This document shows, piece by piece, positions 34,900 through 43,749 of a stretch of 64,000 nt of DNA. Under the pieces are notes generated by a model that made no database searches, was not told where the DNA came from, and saw only the letters and a program-made list of their open reading frames with translations. The position numbers were made by a program, and so were the translations under genes. Origin of the DNA: Pseudomonas lutea (GTDB taxonomy: Bacteria; Pseudomonadota; Gammaproteobacteria; Pseudomonadales; Pseudomonadaceae); NCBI RefSeq assembly GCF_000759445.1, contig NZ_JRMB01000002.1, positions 992,001-1,056,000 on the forward strand, written 5' to 3'. Position 1 is the stretch's first letter, and each line of letters opens with the position of its first letter.

Positions 34900-35544
34900 T
34901 TAGCCGAGTTTACGCTGCGGTGCGCCGTGGACCATGGTGTAGGCGTAGTCGACGCCCATGCCGTACGCGCCGCTGTGTTCCAGCACCAACTCCATCACGG
35001 CTTCGTAGGTTTCCTTGTGTGCCCAGTCGCGCTGGAATTCGAGCAGTACTTGCTGCCAGGTGACCGGCACGGCGCCTGCCTGAATCATCCGCTGCACCGA
35101 CATGTCGTGGGCCTCTTTGGTTGTGCCGCCGGAAGCGTCGGTGACGATGTACACCTCGTAGCCTTCAGCCAGTGCGTCCAGTGTCGGGAAGTTCAGGCAG
35201 ACCTCGGTCCACAGCGCGGCGATGATCAGCTTCTTGCGGCCAGTTGCCTTGACCGCTTCAACCAGTTTCTTGTCTTCCCACGAGTTCATCGAGGTCCGCT
35301 CGATCGGCTGCTGATCCGGGAACACCGCCAGCAGTTCAGGCCAGATGAAACCGCTGAAGCTTTGGGTTTCGACCGAGGTGTAGATGGTCGGTACGTTGAA
35401 GATCTTGGCGGCTTTGGCCAGGCCAACGGTGTTGTTCTTCAACGTCTGGCGGTCGATCGACTGAACGCCGAAAGCCATTTGCGGCTGGTGGTCGATCAGG
35501 ATCAGAGCGGCGTTGGTTGGGTTCAGCAGTTCGCGAATGGACAT
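34900..35544 (-). CDS. YcaC-like cysteine hydrolase, isochorismatase fold
   Basis: The 214-residue protein matches the isochorismatase-like cysteine hydrolases and resembles E. coli YcaC. The triad is probably Asp18 (LILIDHQ), a Lys in AVKATGRKK and Cys117 (AALWTEVCLNFP), with the cis-peptide region just before the Cys. The substrate of YcaC proteins is not established. The gene is divergent from a LysR regulator 150 bases away, which probably controls it. Confidence 0.88.
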   Translation of the reverse strand: MSIRELLNPTNAALILIDHQPQMAFGVQSIDRQTLKNNTVGLAKAAKIFNVPTIYTSVETQSFSGFIWPELLAVFPDQQPIERTSMNSWEDKKLVEAVKATGRKKLIIAALWTEVCLNFPTLDALAEGYEVYIVTDASGGTTKEAHDMSVQRMIQAGAVPVTWQQVLLEFQRDWAHKETYEAVMELVLEHSGAYGMGVDYAYTMVHGAPQRKLG

Positions 35545-35694
35545 GGGTAAATTCCTTCAGTGAGAGTCGTTCGTTAGGGGTCGCCGCTGCGCGGGTTGCG
35601 CTTGTTGGCTGGCTTGGGAGTGAATTTACGGACTAGTCGCTTAGGGAACAATCCCATAGAATCGGGACTCATTGTTTCAAAATCAGGAACGGTC

Positions 35695-36594
35695 ATGGAT
35701 CGTATCGAATGCATGCGCGCGTTTGTCGCCACGGTAGGAGCAAATGGCTTCGCTGCGGCGGCCCGGGCGCTGGACGTGCCGCGCTCGAAAGTCAGCAAAC
35801 AGATTCAGGCGCTGGAAGAGGCCATCGGTGTGCAGCTGTTGCAGCGCACGACGCGCAGCCTGCATCTGACCGAGGCGGGCGCCGAGTACTACGACGCCTG
35901 TCGCGATGTCATCGCTTCGCTGGATGAAGCCGAACAACGCGCGCGGACCGGGATGGGGGAGATACGCGGCGTATTGCGGGTCAACGCACCCATGTCGTTT
36001 GGCTTGAGCCGGCTGGGGCCGCTGATTCCAAGCTTCAACGAGCTGCATCCGAACGTTGAGCTGCAAGTGGTGCTGAGCGATCAGCAGGTGGATCCGGTCA
36101 AGGGCGGGTTCGACGTCACGATCCGTATCGCCAGCCTTCCAGACTCATCGATGGTTGCGCGCTCGCTGGCACCAGCGCCGAGGATCATGGTGGCCTCCCC
36201 CGCTTACCTCGAACGCGAGGGCACGCCGCAAACGCCAAAGGATCTGGCAAACCACAAGTGTCTGAGTTACGGCTATCTGCAAAGCGGCGTCAGCCTGCAG
36301 CTGTGTAACGGCAAGGAAACCCAGCGTGTGACAGTCAGCGGGCCGTTGCATGCCAACAACGGCGATATCCTGGCGCAGGCCGCCGTGGCGGGAATGGGCA
36401 TTGCGCTGTTGCCCAATTTCATCATTGAGCGGGCGGTCGCCGATGGCCGTCTGGTGCCGGTGCTGTGTGACTGGCAAGCGCCGGTGATTTCGGTCAACGC
36501 GGTGTACCCGTCGTCCCGACGCGTGCCGATGAAAACCCGGGCGTTTATCGATTTTCTGGTGCAGGAATTATCGGTTGAGTCCGGAGCGTTTTGA
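35695..36594 (+). CDS. LysR-family transcription regulator
   Basis: The 299-residue protein has an N-terminal winged helix (MRAFVATVGANGFAAAARAL, then SKVSKQIQALEE) and a C-terminal LysR effector domain (from GVLRVNAPMSFG). It belongs to the subgroup that often regulates a divergent metabolic gene. The ATG at 35695 follows AGGAACGGTC. An upstream start at 35596 would precede the helix by 33 unlikely residues. The inducer is unknown, and the target is probably the YcaC-like gene. Confidence 0.92.
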   Translation: MDRIECMRAFVATVGANGFAAAARALDVPRSKVSKQIQALEEAIGVQLLQRTTRSLHLTEAGAEYYDACRDVIASLDEAEQRARTGMGEIRGVLRVNAPMSFGLSRLGPLIPSFNELHPNVELQVVLSDQQVDPVKGGFDVTIRIASLPDSSMVARSLAPAPRIMVASPAYLEREGTPQTPKDLANHKCLSYGYLQSGVSLQLCNGKETQRVTVSGPLHANNGDILAQAAVAGMGIALLPNFIIERAVADGRLVPVLCDWQAPVISVNAVYPSSRRVPMKTRAFIDFLVQELSVESGAF

Positions 36595-36628
36595 GAGCCT
36601 CCCTCGGCATTAATATTCACTTCGATCC

Positions 36629-36716
36629 GTAGGAGCCGGCTTGCCGGCGAAGGCAATCTGTCAGATACATCAAAGGGGATTGACATACCGCTTTCGCCAG
36701 CAAGCCGGCTCCTACA
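36629..36716. repeat. Inverted REP pair (GCCGGC type)
   Basis: Two arms, gtaggagccggcttgccggc and its complement gccagcaagccggctcctac, are separated by about 45 bases. It lies between the convergent LysR and dehydrogenase genes and may form a hairpin that ends both messages. Confidence 0.85.
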
Positions 36717-36782
36717 GACCATGGCCCGCCAGGACGTCTGTAAAGGATGCACGCTCCTACAATTGCGGCGGTGTCAGCCCCT

Positions 36783-37736
36783 TCAGACCACACTCCCCAC
36801 CGGCACCTTCCCTGCGAGCCCATCCGCCAGGCTGGCCAGCACCATCTCGCCCATCCGTGTTCGGGTTTCGACGGTGGCGCTGGCGCGATGGGGTTGCAGG
36901 ACGACGGTTTCCAGCTCAAACAAGACGTCCGGCACATGCGGCTCCTCGGCGAACACATCAAGCCCGGCGCCCGCGATTGAGCCTGCTTGCAGTGCAGCGA
37001 CCAAGTCGGGCTCGTTTACGAGACTGCCGCGCGCCACGTTGATCAAAAACCCTTGCGCGTCCAGCGCTTCCAATACCTTGGCGTTGATGATGCCTTTGGC
37101 TTTGTCGGCGGCTGCCGCGACAATCAATGCGTCACTCTGCGCGGCCAACTCCACGAGATCGCTCACGAAGCTGTAAGGCACGTCGCTCATGGGCTTGAGA
37201 TCGGTGTAGCTGATGGGACAGCCAAATGCCGCGGCGCGCGAGGCAACCGCCCGCCCTACCCGGCCCATGCCGACGATGCCGATGCGCATCCCGCTGAACC
37301 GCCGAGCCAATGGGAGCGGCACCAGCGGCGTCGCGGTCTTGGCCCATGCACCCGAGCGCACGTAGCGGTCGCCGGTACACAGTCCGCGACAGGCCGAAAT
37401 CAACAGGCCGATGGCGAGGTCGGCGACGTCCTCGGTCAGCGCGCCAATAGTCGCCGTGACCCGAATGCCACGGTCCCGGGCGTAGGCCAGATCGATCGCG
37501 TCAGTGCCGACACCGTTGACCGCGATCACTTCCACCTTCGGTAGCTGCTCCATCACTTCGCGCGTAATACCGGTGTGGCCGCCGGTCACGACACCGCGAA
37601 TATTCGCGCCGTGCTCGCGCAGGTAGGCGGCTTTGTCGGTCTGCTGAAAATACGGGCGAACGGTGTACAGCTCATTCAGGCGCGCGTTGATTTCAGGAAT
37701 CAGAATCGGGCTCAGCTGGAGGATTTCAGGTTTCAT
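36783..37736 (-). CDS. D-2-hydroxyacid dehydrogenase (GhrB-like)
   Basis: The 317-residue NAD(P)H-dependent enzyme has the Rossmann motif GIVGMGRVGRA, the conserved NVARGSLVNE with its catalytic Arg neighbourhood, a Glu in FAEEPHVP and the catalytic His in LQPHRASATVE. Relatives reduce glyoxylate, hydroxypyruvate or 2-ketogluconate. The ATG at 37736 is chosen since the longer frame from 37775 enters the SDR gene. It is the downstream end of a cluster transcribed leftward. Confidence 0.9.
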   Translation of the reverse strand: MKPEILQLSPILIPEINARLNELYTVRPYFQQTDKAAYLREHGANIRGVVTGGHTGITREVMEQLPKVEVIAVNGVGTDAIDLAYARDRGIRVTATIGALTEDVADLAIGLLISACRGLCTGDRYVRSGAWAKTATPLVPLPLARRFSGMRIGIVGMGRVGRAVASRAAAFGCPISYTDLKPMSDVPYSFVSDLVELAAQSDALIVAAAADKAKGIINAKVLEALDAQGFLINVARGSLVNEPDLVAALQAGSIAGAGLDVFAEEPHVPDVLFELETVVLQPHRASATVETRTRMGEMVLASLADGLAGKVPVGSVV

Positions 37737-37767
37737 CAGTTTCTCGCTTTTCTCGATGTCGAAAGAA

Positions 37768-38532
37768 TCAACCACGGCCCACGAAAGGCATATTGGTTGC
37801 CATGACAGTCATGTTCAGCACGTTGGCGGAGAGCGGCAGCGCGGCGATGTAGCGCACGGCGTCGGCAATGTGTTTGACGTCGATCATCGGCTCGACCGCC
37901 GTCGAGCCATTGGCCTGACGCACACCTTGGGTCATGCGCACCGACAGCTCGGTCAGCGCATTGCCGATGTCGATCTGGCTGCAGGCGATATTGAATTCGC
38001 GACCGTCGAGCGCCAGGCTCTTGGTCAGCCCAAGCACTGCGTGCTTGCTGGCGGTGTAAGGTGCAGTGAAGGGTCGTGGCACGTGCGCAGAAATGGAGCC
38101 GTTATTGATGATCCGGCCGCCCTGAGGGGATTGCTTGCGCATCAGCCCAAATGCGCCGCGGCTGCACAGGAAAACGCCGGTTACGTTGGTGTCGATCACG
38201 CTCAGCCATTTCTCGACAGGCAGCTCGTCCATCGGCACGGCAGGTGCGTTGACGCCAGCGTTGTTAAAGACCAGGTCGAGCCGGCCATAGACCTCTTCGA
38301 TGGTAGCGAACAAATGGTCGACGCTGGCCGGGTCGCGCACGTCGCACGACACCGCCAAGGCTTCACCGCCCTGCTCGCGGGCCTGCGCCACCAGCTCTTC
38401 GAGGGGCTGCAGACGACGCCCGGTGACCACTACCTTGTAGCCGTCTTCGAGCAGGCCGAATGCAACCGAACGGCCAATGCCGCTGCCAGCGCCGGTCACC
38501 AGGGCAATTTTTGAAACGGATTGATCAGTCAT
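37768..38532 (-). CDS. SDR-family oxidoreductase
   Basis: The 254-residue short-chain dehydrogenase has the cofactor motif TGAGSGIG (13-20), NNAG at about 90 and the catalytic Ser with Tyr-x3-Lys (PYTASKHA). A sugar-acid or alcohol dehydrogenase role would fit the neighbours. It lies between the hydroxyacid dehydrogenase and the FAA hydrolase on the same strand, with gaps short enough for one operon. Confidence 0.9.
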   Translation of the reverse strand: MTDQSVSKIALVTGAGSGIGRSVAFGLLEDGYKVVVTGRRLQPLEELVAQAREQGGEALAVSCDVRDPASVDHLFATIEEVYGRLDLVFNNAGVNAPAVPMDELPVEKWLSVIDTNVTGVFLCSRGAFGLMRKQSPQGGRIINNGSISAHVPRPFTAPYTASKHAVLGLTKSLALDGREFNIACSQIDIGNALTELSVRMTQGVRQANGSTAVEPMIDVKHIADAVRYIAALPLSANVLNMTVMATNMPFVGRG

Positions 38533-38582
38533 TATTGTTCTCCTTGTTGCTCATCAAAATGCTGCGGTTCTCGATGAACCGC

Positions 38583-39272
38583 TTAGCGGCGTTCACCGAC
38601 CCTCACCTCAAATTCGCCGATACCCTCGATGCCGCCATTGATCACGTCGCCCGCTTCGAGCGATGCAACGCCGGGCGGCGTGCCGGTCATGATCAGGTCG
38701 CCAGCGCGCAGCGTGACGGAATGGGAAAGCTGGCTGATGACCTCGCTCACCGACCAGATCTGGCTTTCCAGATCGGAGCGCTGCCGTTCCACGCCATTGA
38801 CGCTGAGCCAGATCGCGCCTTGCCGCGCATGGCCATCACGCCCTGACGGACGAATGGGGGTGATCGGCGCCGAGCCGTCGAACGCCTTCGCCGGCTCCCA
38901 TGGGTTGCCCACCGCCTTGGCCGCGAGCTGCAAATCACGGCGCGTCAGGTCAAGCCCTGCGGCGTAACCCCACACATGGTCCAGCGCGTGTTCAGGATCG
39001 ATCTGGTAACCGTCTTTGCCTATTGCCACGACCAGTTCGATTTCATGGCAGAACTGTTCGGTCTGGGTCGGAAATGCCACCTCGCCCACGGCGTCGACAA
39101 CCGACGTCGCCGGCTTCATGAAGAACGCAGGAACCTCGCGTTCCCCGTTGGCCCCATCGCCCCATTGATAATTACGGCCCAGGCAAAACACCCGGCCCAC
39201 GGGGAATCGCGCATCGCTGCCATTGACCGGCAAGCTGTGGGTTCGGGGAGGCTCGAATACAAAGTTGTTCAT
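38583..39272 (-). CDS. Fumarylacetoacetate hydrolase family protein
   Basis: The 229-residue protein has the FAH fold with the metal-binding Glu residues in HEIELVV and the typical VFCLGRNY, FFMKPATSVV and MTGTPPGV stretches. Its length resembles fumarylpyruvate hydrolases and 2-keto-3-deoxy-acid hydrolases. The ATG at 39272 has AAGGAA before it, while the upstream ATG at 39287 would include that site. It probably cleaves a diketo acid made by the neighbouring dehydrogenases. Confidence 0.9.
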   Translation of the reverse strand: MNNFVFEPPRTHSLPVNGSDARFPVGRVFCLGRNYQWGDGANGEREVPAFFMKPATSVVDAVGEVAFPTQTEQFCHEIELVVAIGKDGYQIDPEHALDHVWGYAAGLDLTRRDLQLAAKAVGNPWEPAKAFDGSAPITPIRPSGRDGHARQGAIWLSVNGVERQRSDLESQIWSVSEVISQLSHSVTLRAGDLIMTGTPPGVASLEAGDVINGGIEGIGEFEVRVGERR

Positions 39273-39412
39273 GGCGTTCCTTATCACTGAAAGCCGCCCT
39301 GTCCGGGCCGCTTCACATCCAGAGGCTTCAATTCAGACTAAGGGATCGAACGCCGGGAAAGTTGGACAAAACCGTGTTCGCGCTGGACTAAAAACCGCAG
39401 ATCGCCGGCATT

Positions 39413-39440
39413 AAAAAAGGCGTATTCACATACGCCTTTG
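39413..39440 (-). terminator. Terminator of the MFS gene
   Basis: AAAGGCGTA and TACGCCTTT pair around TTCACA, with A residues on the left giving a U tract on the minus strand. It lies 40 bases behind the MFS stop and separates it from the FAA hydrolase gene. Confidence 0.82.
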
Positions 39441-39479
39441 CCCACAGGGGCATAAGTTCACACACACATTCTTGAGGCG

Positions 39480-40823
39480 TTATTTGGCAGTCAGTTCGAT
39501 GCGGTAAATACGGCCGAGCAATAACGAATAAGACAGCGTACCCACCAGCGCGACCCCGCCAATAAACCAGAACGCCCACGCAAAGTTGCCGGTGACGTGA
39601 AGGATCTGTCCGATGACGATCGGGGTAACGATGCCGCCAATGTTGGCCGCCAGGCTGGTAATCCCTCCGGTCAGGCCAATCAGTTCCTTCGGCGCGATTT
39701 CCGACACGGCGGCCCATGAAGACGAGGCGATGCCCTGTGCGAAGAAGGCGATCGTGAGCAGCGCAATGCAGACCTCATTGGAGTCGGTGAAGTTGACCAG
39801 CATGATCGACATGCCGAGCGCCGAGCCCACCACCAGCGGCAACTTGCGAGAGAAGGACAGCGAGAAGCCGCGACGAATCATCCCGTCGGCAATGAAACCT
39901 GCCAGCAGCACACCAACCGTTGCACCAATGAATGGCAGCACCGCGAAGATGCCGACTTTCACCATCGTCAGATGACGTTCTTCGATCAAATACGTCGGGA
40001 ACCAGGTCAGGAAAAAGTACAGTGCCGATGTGCTGGCAAATTTGCCCAGACAGATGGCCCACACTTGGCGATATTTCAGCAATTCGGCGATCTGCGCCCA
40101 CTTGAATTTGTTTCTTTCCTGACTGCTCTTGACCAACCCGCCGCCATCTTCGATGTAGGCCAGTTCTTCCTTGCTCACCTTTTTGCAGTTCATCGGGTCG
40201 CGATACAGGTACAGCCACGCGATCCCGAAAAGAATGCCGACGATGCCGGTGCTGTAGAACACGTGACGCCAGTCGTAAGTGGTCGCCAGCCAGAGCAGCA
40301 ACCCGGTGAACAGCGCAGTGCCGAGATACTGGCCGCAGACGTAAATACTGCTGGCGGTGCCGCGCTCGCGCGCCGGAAACCAGACCGTGACCGCGCGACT
40401 GTTTGCCGGGAAGGCTGGCGCTTCCATTGCCCCGATGGCCAGACGCAAGCCGAACAACGAAGCGAAACCGCCCGCCATTCCCTGGCAGACCGTGACGGCC
40501 GACCATGAGATCAGTGAGGCGCCATAGGTAAATCGCGAGCCGAAGCGGTCGGCGATGAAGCCGGCAGGGACCAGGGCGAACGCGTAAGTCCAGGCGAAGG
40601 CCGAGAAGATCAAGCCCATCTGGACCTTGTCCAGCCCCAGGTCTTTGGCCATGAACGGCGCAGCGATGGAGATATTGACGCGGTCCACGTAGTTGATGAT
40701 CGTGGCGATCAGCAACAGCGAGAGCATGAACCAGCGGCGATGGGACATCGGGCGGGCGGGTGCGGCGGTGGTGGGAGCGGCCACGGCGGCCTCCATCACC
40801 TGACTATCAGGGTTGCTCGACAT
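39480..40823 (-). CDS. MFS transporter, anion:cation symporter type
   Basis: The 447-residue protein has twelve predicted membrane segments and the INYVDRVNISIAAPF start typical of the hexuronate/galactarate/galactonate branch of the MFS. Such carriers import organic acids with protons. It is divergent from the AraC regulator across a 320-base gap with a repeated palindrome. Its likely substrate is the acid degraded by the cluster to the left, which is inference. Confidence 0.9.
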   Translation of the reverse strand: MSSNPDSQVMEAAVAAPTTAAPARPMSHRRWFMLSLLLIATIINYVDRVNISIAAPFMAKDLGLDKVQMGLIFSAFAWTYAFALVPAGFIADRFGSRFTYGASLISWSAVTVCQGMAGGFASLFGLRLAIGAMEAPAFPANSRAVTVWFPARERGTASSIYVCGQYLGTALFTGLLLWLATTYDWRHVFYSTGIVGILFGIAWLYLYRDPMNCKKVSKEELAYIEDGGGLVKSSQERNKFKWAQIAELLKYRQVWAICLGKFASTSALYFFLTWFPTYLIEERHLTMVKVGIFAVLPFIGATVGVLLAGFIADGMIRRGFSLSFSRKLPLVVGSALGMSIMLVNFTDSNEVCIALLTIAFFAQGIASSSWAAVSEIAPKELIGLTGGITSLAANIGGIVTPIVIGQILHVTGNFAWAFWFIGGVALVGTLSYSLLLGRIYRIELTAK

Positions 40824-41143
40824 GAGAATTCCTCATTGTTTTTATTGGTATCGAGTGGTGAAGCGCGCTTTCAACTTATCGTACGACCGGTTTTAAACAA
40901 GTCGTGGCTTAGAACGTTTTTGGATTTAAACCTGCCGTCCTAATGAAAAGTCCAAGAAATTTCCAGCGTGCCGAAAGGCAAACGAAGCGCCAATCGCTGG
41001 CGTAAAGCGTTGATCTAGAACAGTCACGGGTAGATGGCAGATTCCGATTTTTTTGGACATGAGCGGGTTAGCAGGGTTATATAAAAAATTGAAACGTGTC
41101 GTACGACGACTGGCAATAAGCAGCAATCACAGAGGAGCGCACG
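40824..41143. promoter_or_regulatory. Divergent promoter region MFS/AraC with two palindromes
   Basis: Two copies of a TCGTACGAC palindrome occur: ATCGTACGAC (40878-40887) near the MFS start and GTCGTACGAC (41098-41107) near the AraC start. They are 220 bases apart. Such a pair suggests a dimeric regulator acting on both promoters, possibly by looping. AraC proteins usually read direct half-sites, so a GntR-type protein elsewhere may be the binder. Confidence 0.5.
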
Positions 41144-42046
41144 ATGGAGCCCGCCAACCGCGTCCCCACTTATGGCATGCAGCAACGCAGTGAGCGGCCG
41201 GACTTTTACATACGTGGCAAAACCGAGGGCAAAGCAGAAACGGCGCCTCACCGGCACGAGTATTTTCAGATCCAGATCAATCTGGGTGGCGATACCGTCC
41301 AGCACATCGGTGGGGTTGTTCGCCCCTTCCCGCGCAATACGCTGGCCTTCATCCTCCCGCACAAGCTGCACCTCATACCGCATCCGCCGGAGGGCAACTT
41401 CCTGCTGATCAACTTTGCTCAAACCTTCCTGCTGCCCCAGTTGCAATGCGATCCGCTGGACCTGGAGGACGTGGCTATTGCCCTCGCTCCCGAGCTGTCA
41501 CCTTTCCGTTTTCAGGAGCATCTGGATTTCACCTTGAGCGCCGCTGACTTTGCCGAGATTGAGCATCTGCTGGGCCGCATGCGTGTACTCGACGCAAACC
41601 GCCAGTTCGGCACGCGGGAGATACTCAAAGGCTGCCTGCTGCAGCTGATTGGCACCATCTGCCAGCTGTACGCCGAGCCGATCAAGCTGCTGGCCGATGA
41701 CAATGCCGCGGAGCGTAGCCGCCGCGATGCTCTCGCGCGGATGTCGGAGTACGTGCGCAAGAATCTCGACGACCCGGACCTGAGCCTGAAAAAAGCCGCC
41801 TCTGCGGCGTTCCTTTCACCGAACTACCTGACCCACTGGTTGCGCAAGGAAGTCGGCAAGACGTTCAGCGAACTGGTACTGGAACGACGCATGCATCTGG
41901 CGCGCACGCTGCTGCTCAACGGCAGCAAACCGGTGCGGGAAGTGGCGCGGCTCTGTGGCTTTGCGGACGAGGCCTACTTTTCCAGGCGCTTCCGTCACGC
42001 CCACGGCATGCCGCCAGGGCAGTTCAGAAAGCAGCGGGATTTGTAG
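41144..42046 (+). CDS. AraC-family transcription regulator
   Basis: The 300-residue protein has an N-terminal cupin sensor domain (APHRHEYFQIQINLGGDTVQ and PRNTLAFILPHKLHLIP) and a C-terminal AraC double helix-turn-helix (LSLKKAASAAFLSPNYLTHW to EVARLCGFADEAYFSRRFR). The ATG follows GAGGAG. It is divergent from the MFS gene and probably activates the catabolic cluster upon sensing an acid or sugar. Confidence 0.93.
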   Translation: MEPANRVPTYGMQQRSERPDFYIRGKTEGKAETAPHRHEYFQIQINLGGDTVQHIGGVVRPFPRNTLAFILPHKLHLIPHPPEGNFLLINFAQTFLLPQLQCDPLDLEDVAIALAPELSPFRFQEHLDFTLSAADFAEIEHLLGRMRVLDANRQFGTREILKGCLLQLIGTICQLYAEPIKLLADDNAAERSRRDALARMSEYVRKNLDDPDLSLKKAASAAFLSPNYLTHWLRKEVGKTFSELVLERRMHLARTLLLNGSKPVREVARLCGFADEAYFSRRFRHAHGMPPGQFRKQRDL

Positions 42047-42213
42047 CCAGTGAATCTCGTTTCAACGCCGCGCAGCGAGTCACGGGAAGCGATCGTGCAC
42101 GCGAAGGCAGGTACATCCGCTGAACATGTGTTGGTTGGTGATGACGTGTCGTGAGCAAGCTCACTCCCACAGTAGACCTGCGTTGTCCGAGATTGCAGGT
42201 AAGGCACATAACC

Positions 42214-42301
42214 TGTGGAGTCAGCTTGCTGGCGGAGGCATTAGGTCAGGTGACGCAGCAGTGAAGAATGAATCGTGTTCGCCAGCAAGCCGGCTCCTAC
42301 A
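42214..42301. repeat. Inverted REP pair before DUF1780 gene
   Basis: Arms tgtggagtcagcttgctggc and gccagcaagccggctcctac face each other across about 45 bases. The left arm is degenerate. A single further REP-like piece (gtgagcaagctcactcccac) lies near 42150. Confidence 0.75.
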
Positions 42302-42322
42302 AGATGGATTAAGCTGGGCGCT

Positions 42323-42952
42323 ATGGATGACTCCGATTATCTGCGTCTTCTGACGAGCCAGGCCGAGCAGGCCAGCGCGTTCCTCTCCAATGCGCGCAAG
42401 TGGGAGCGTGAGCGTTGGGTGTGCGAGCGGTTGCTGCAGGGCCTCAACATTCCCCATCGCGCCGACGATTTTCTGCCAGCCGGGCAGGAGCCGCCGGATG
42501 TGCTTTTTCGCGATGCGTGTTTTGAGGTGTTCTTCGTGCTGGATGAAGGTCGTCGGCTCAACGACGAATGGCGCGAAGAACTGCAGCGTCGACGCAGCGC
42601 TTTCTCCCTCAGCCAACTGGTGCGACGCGAAGCCAAACCCAAGCGCATTCCCGCTGCCGAGCTGCTTCGCCGACTGGCGCCGACGCTGCGCAAGAAGGCT
42701 CACAACTACAAGGAGCGGGGCCTGGAACTGAGCGAACTGGACATCATTGCGTTCGCCAGCCTCAAGCGTGAGGTGCTCGATCTGAACAGCCATTTTCCAC
42801 CGCCCACTGAGTACCTGCGTCAGGGTTGGCGATCGCTGTCGCTGGTCGGACCGACCTTTGCCCGGGTATTGTTCGCCCATCCGGATGCGCCGGATTTTCT
42901 GCGGACCAATTTGGGGCGCAGTGTAGTGTTTGATGTAGGAATTAGTTTATGA
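42323..42952 (+). CDS. DUF1780 protein
   Basis: The 209-residue soluble protein matches DUF1780, common in Pseudomonas beside a MOSC gene. Recognisable parts are DDSDYLRLLTSQAEQASAFL at the start and FFVLDEGRRLNDEWREELQR in the middle. A nuclease-like fold has been proposed for the family, but no clear catalytic set is seen. The ATG at 42323 begins after the REP pair, and an upstream start at 42275 would lie in the REP. Its stop overlaps the MOSC start by ATGA. Confidence 0.85.
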   Translation: MDDSDYLRLLTSQAEQASAFLSNARKWERERWVCERLLQGLNIPHRADDFLPAGQEPPDVLFRDACFEVFFVLDEGRRLNDEWREELQRRRSAFSLSQLVRREAKPKRIPAAELLRRLAPTLRKKAHNYKERGLELSELDIIAFASLKREVLDLNSHFPPPTEYLRQGWRSLSLVGPTFARVLFAHPDAPDFLRTNLGRSVVFDVGISL

Positions 42953-43488
42953 GCCCGTTGCAGGAATTGATTGCCGATGTACCCCAGCGCGGGCGCGTTC
43001 GCTGGATCGGCGTGCGGCCGGAATCGCGTGGCGAGATGGTCGAGCTGGATGCTGTCGAAGCGCGGCGCGAAGCCGGCCTGACCGGTGATCACGCCCGCCC
43101 CGGCCCGCGCAACGCGCGCCAGGTGACGCTGATTCAGTGGGAGCATTTTGCGGTGGTCAGTTCGTTGATGGGCCGCGCCGAAGACAATCCTGTACTGCCG
43201 CAGGATTTGCGGCGCAACATCGTGATCAGCGGCATCAATCTGTTCAGTCTGAAAAACCGGCGCTTTCGCATCGGCCAGGCGATCTTCGAAACCACCGGTT
43301 GGTGCCAGCCCTGCGCCCGCCTCGAACAGCGTTTGGGCCACGGTATTTTCCAGGCGGTGCGTGGCCATGGCGGCATCACCGCGCGGGTGATACAAAGCGG
43401 CATCGTGCGCCTGGATGATGTTCTGTGTATCGAGCCGATCGAATCGAGCGTCCAGGACTTTAACGCAGCCAATACTGCCGCTTCGTGA
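42949..43488 (+). CDS. MOSC domain protein
   Basis: The 179-residue protein is a stand-alone MOSC (molybdenum cofactor sulfurase C-terminal) domain. It has the conserved Cys in TTGWCQPCARLE, preceded by VLPQDLRRNIVISGINL. MOSC proteins of this type bind molybdenum cofactor or take part in detoxifying N-hydroxylated bases. It is translated with the DUF1780 gene. After it, 261 bases before ndh hold nothing I can name. Confidence 0.9.
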   Translation: MSPLQELIADVPQRGRVRWIGVRPESRGEMVELDAVEARREAGLTGDHARPGPRNARQVTLIQWEHFAVVSSLMGRAEDNPVLPQDLRRNIVISGINLFSLKNRRFRIGQAIFETTGWCQPCARLEQRLGHGIFQAVRGHGGITARVIQSGIVRLDDVLCIEPIESSVQDFNAANTAAS

Positions 43489-43749
43489 CCGGGGTCACTC
43501 ATTTACCAGGCCCCACATGACCAGCTGCCTGAACTGAGACGACCATGAGTGTGTCGAAGACTGGCTTTGAGCATCCGCCCGAACTTCGAGCACCTCCAGG
43601 CTCGGGCCGACCATTTTTGTTTGGGACTGGTGGCGATTTCCAAGCCAGCCTCGTTGAACCGTTTGCCGTGCCATCTGACGCTCCGAGCTGCCTCGCGCTC
43701 GCGCAGATTGCACCGACACAGAATTCCTTAAGCCTTATGAGATATCCCC

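Noticed and set aside
43489..43749. Short frames on both strands between the MOSC gene and ndh
   Set aside because: None has a good start site or a recognisable product. I treat the interval as the ndh upstream region.
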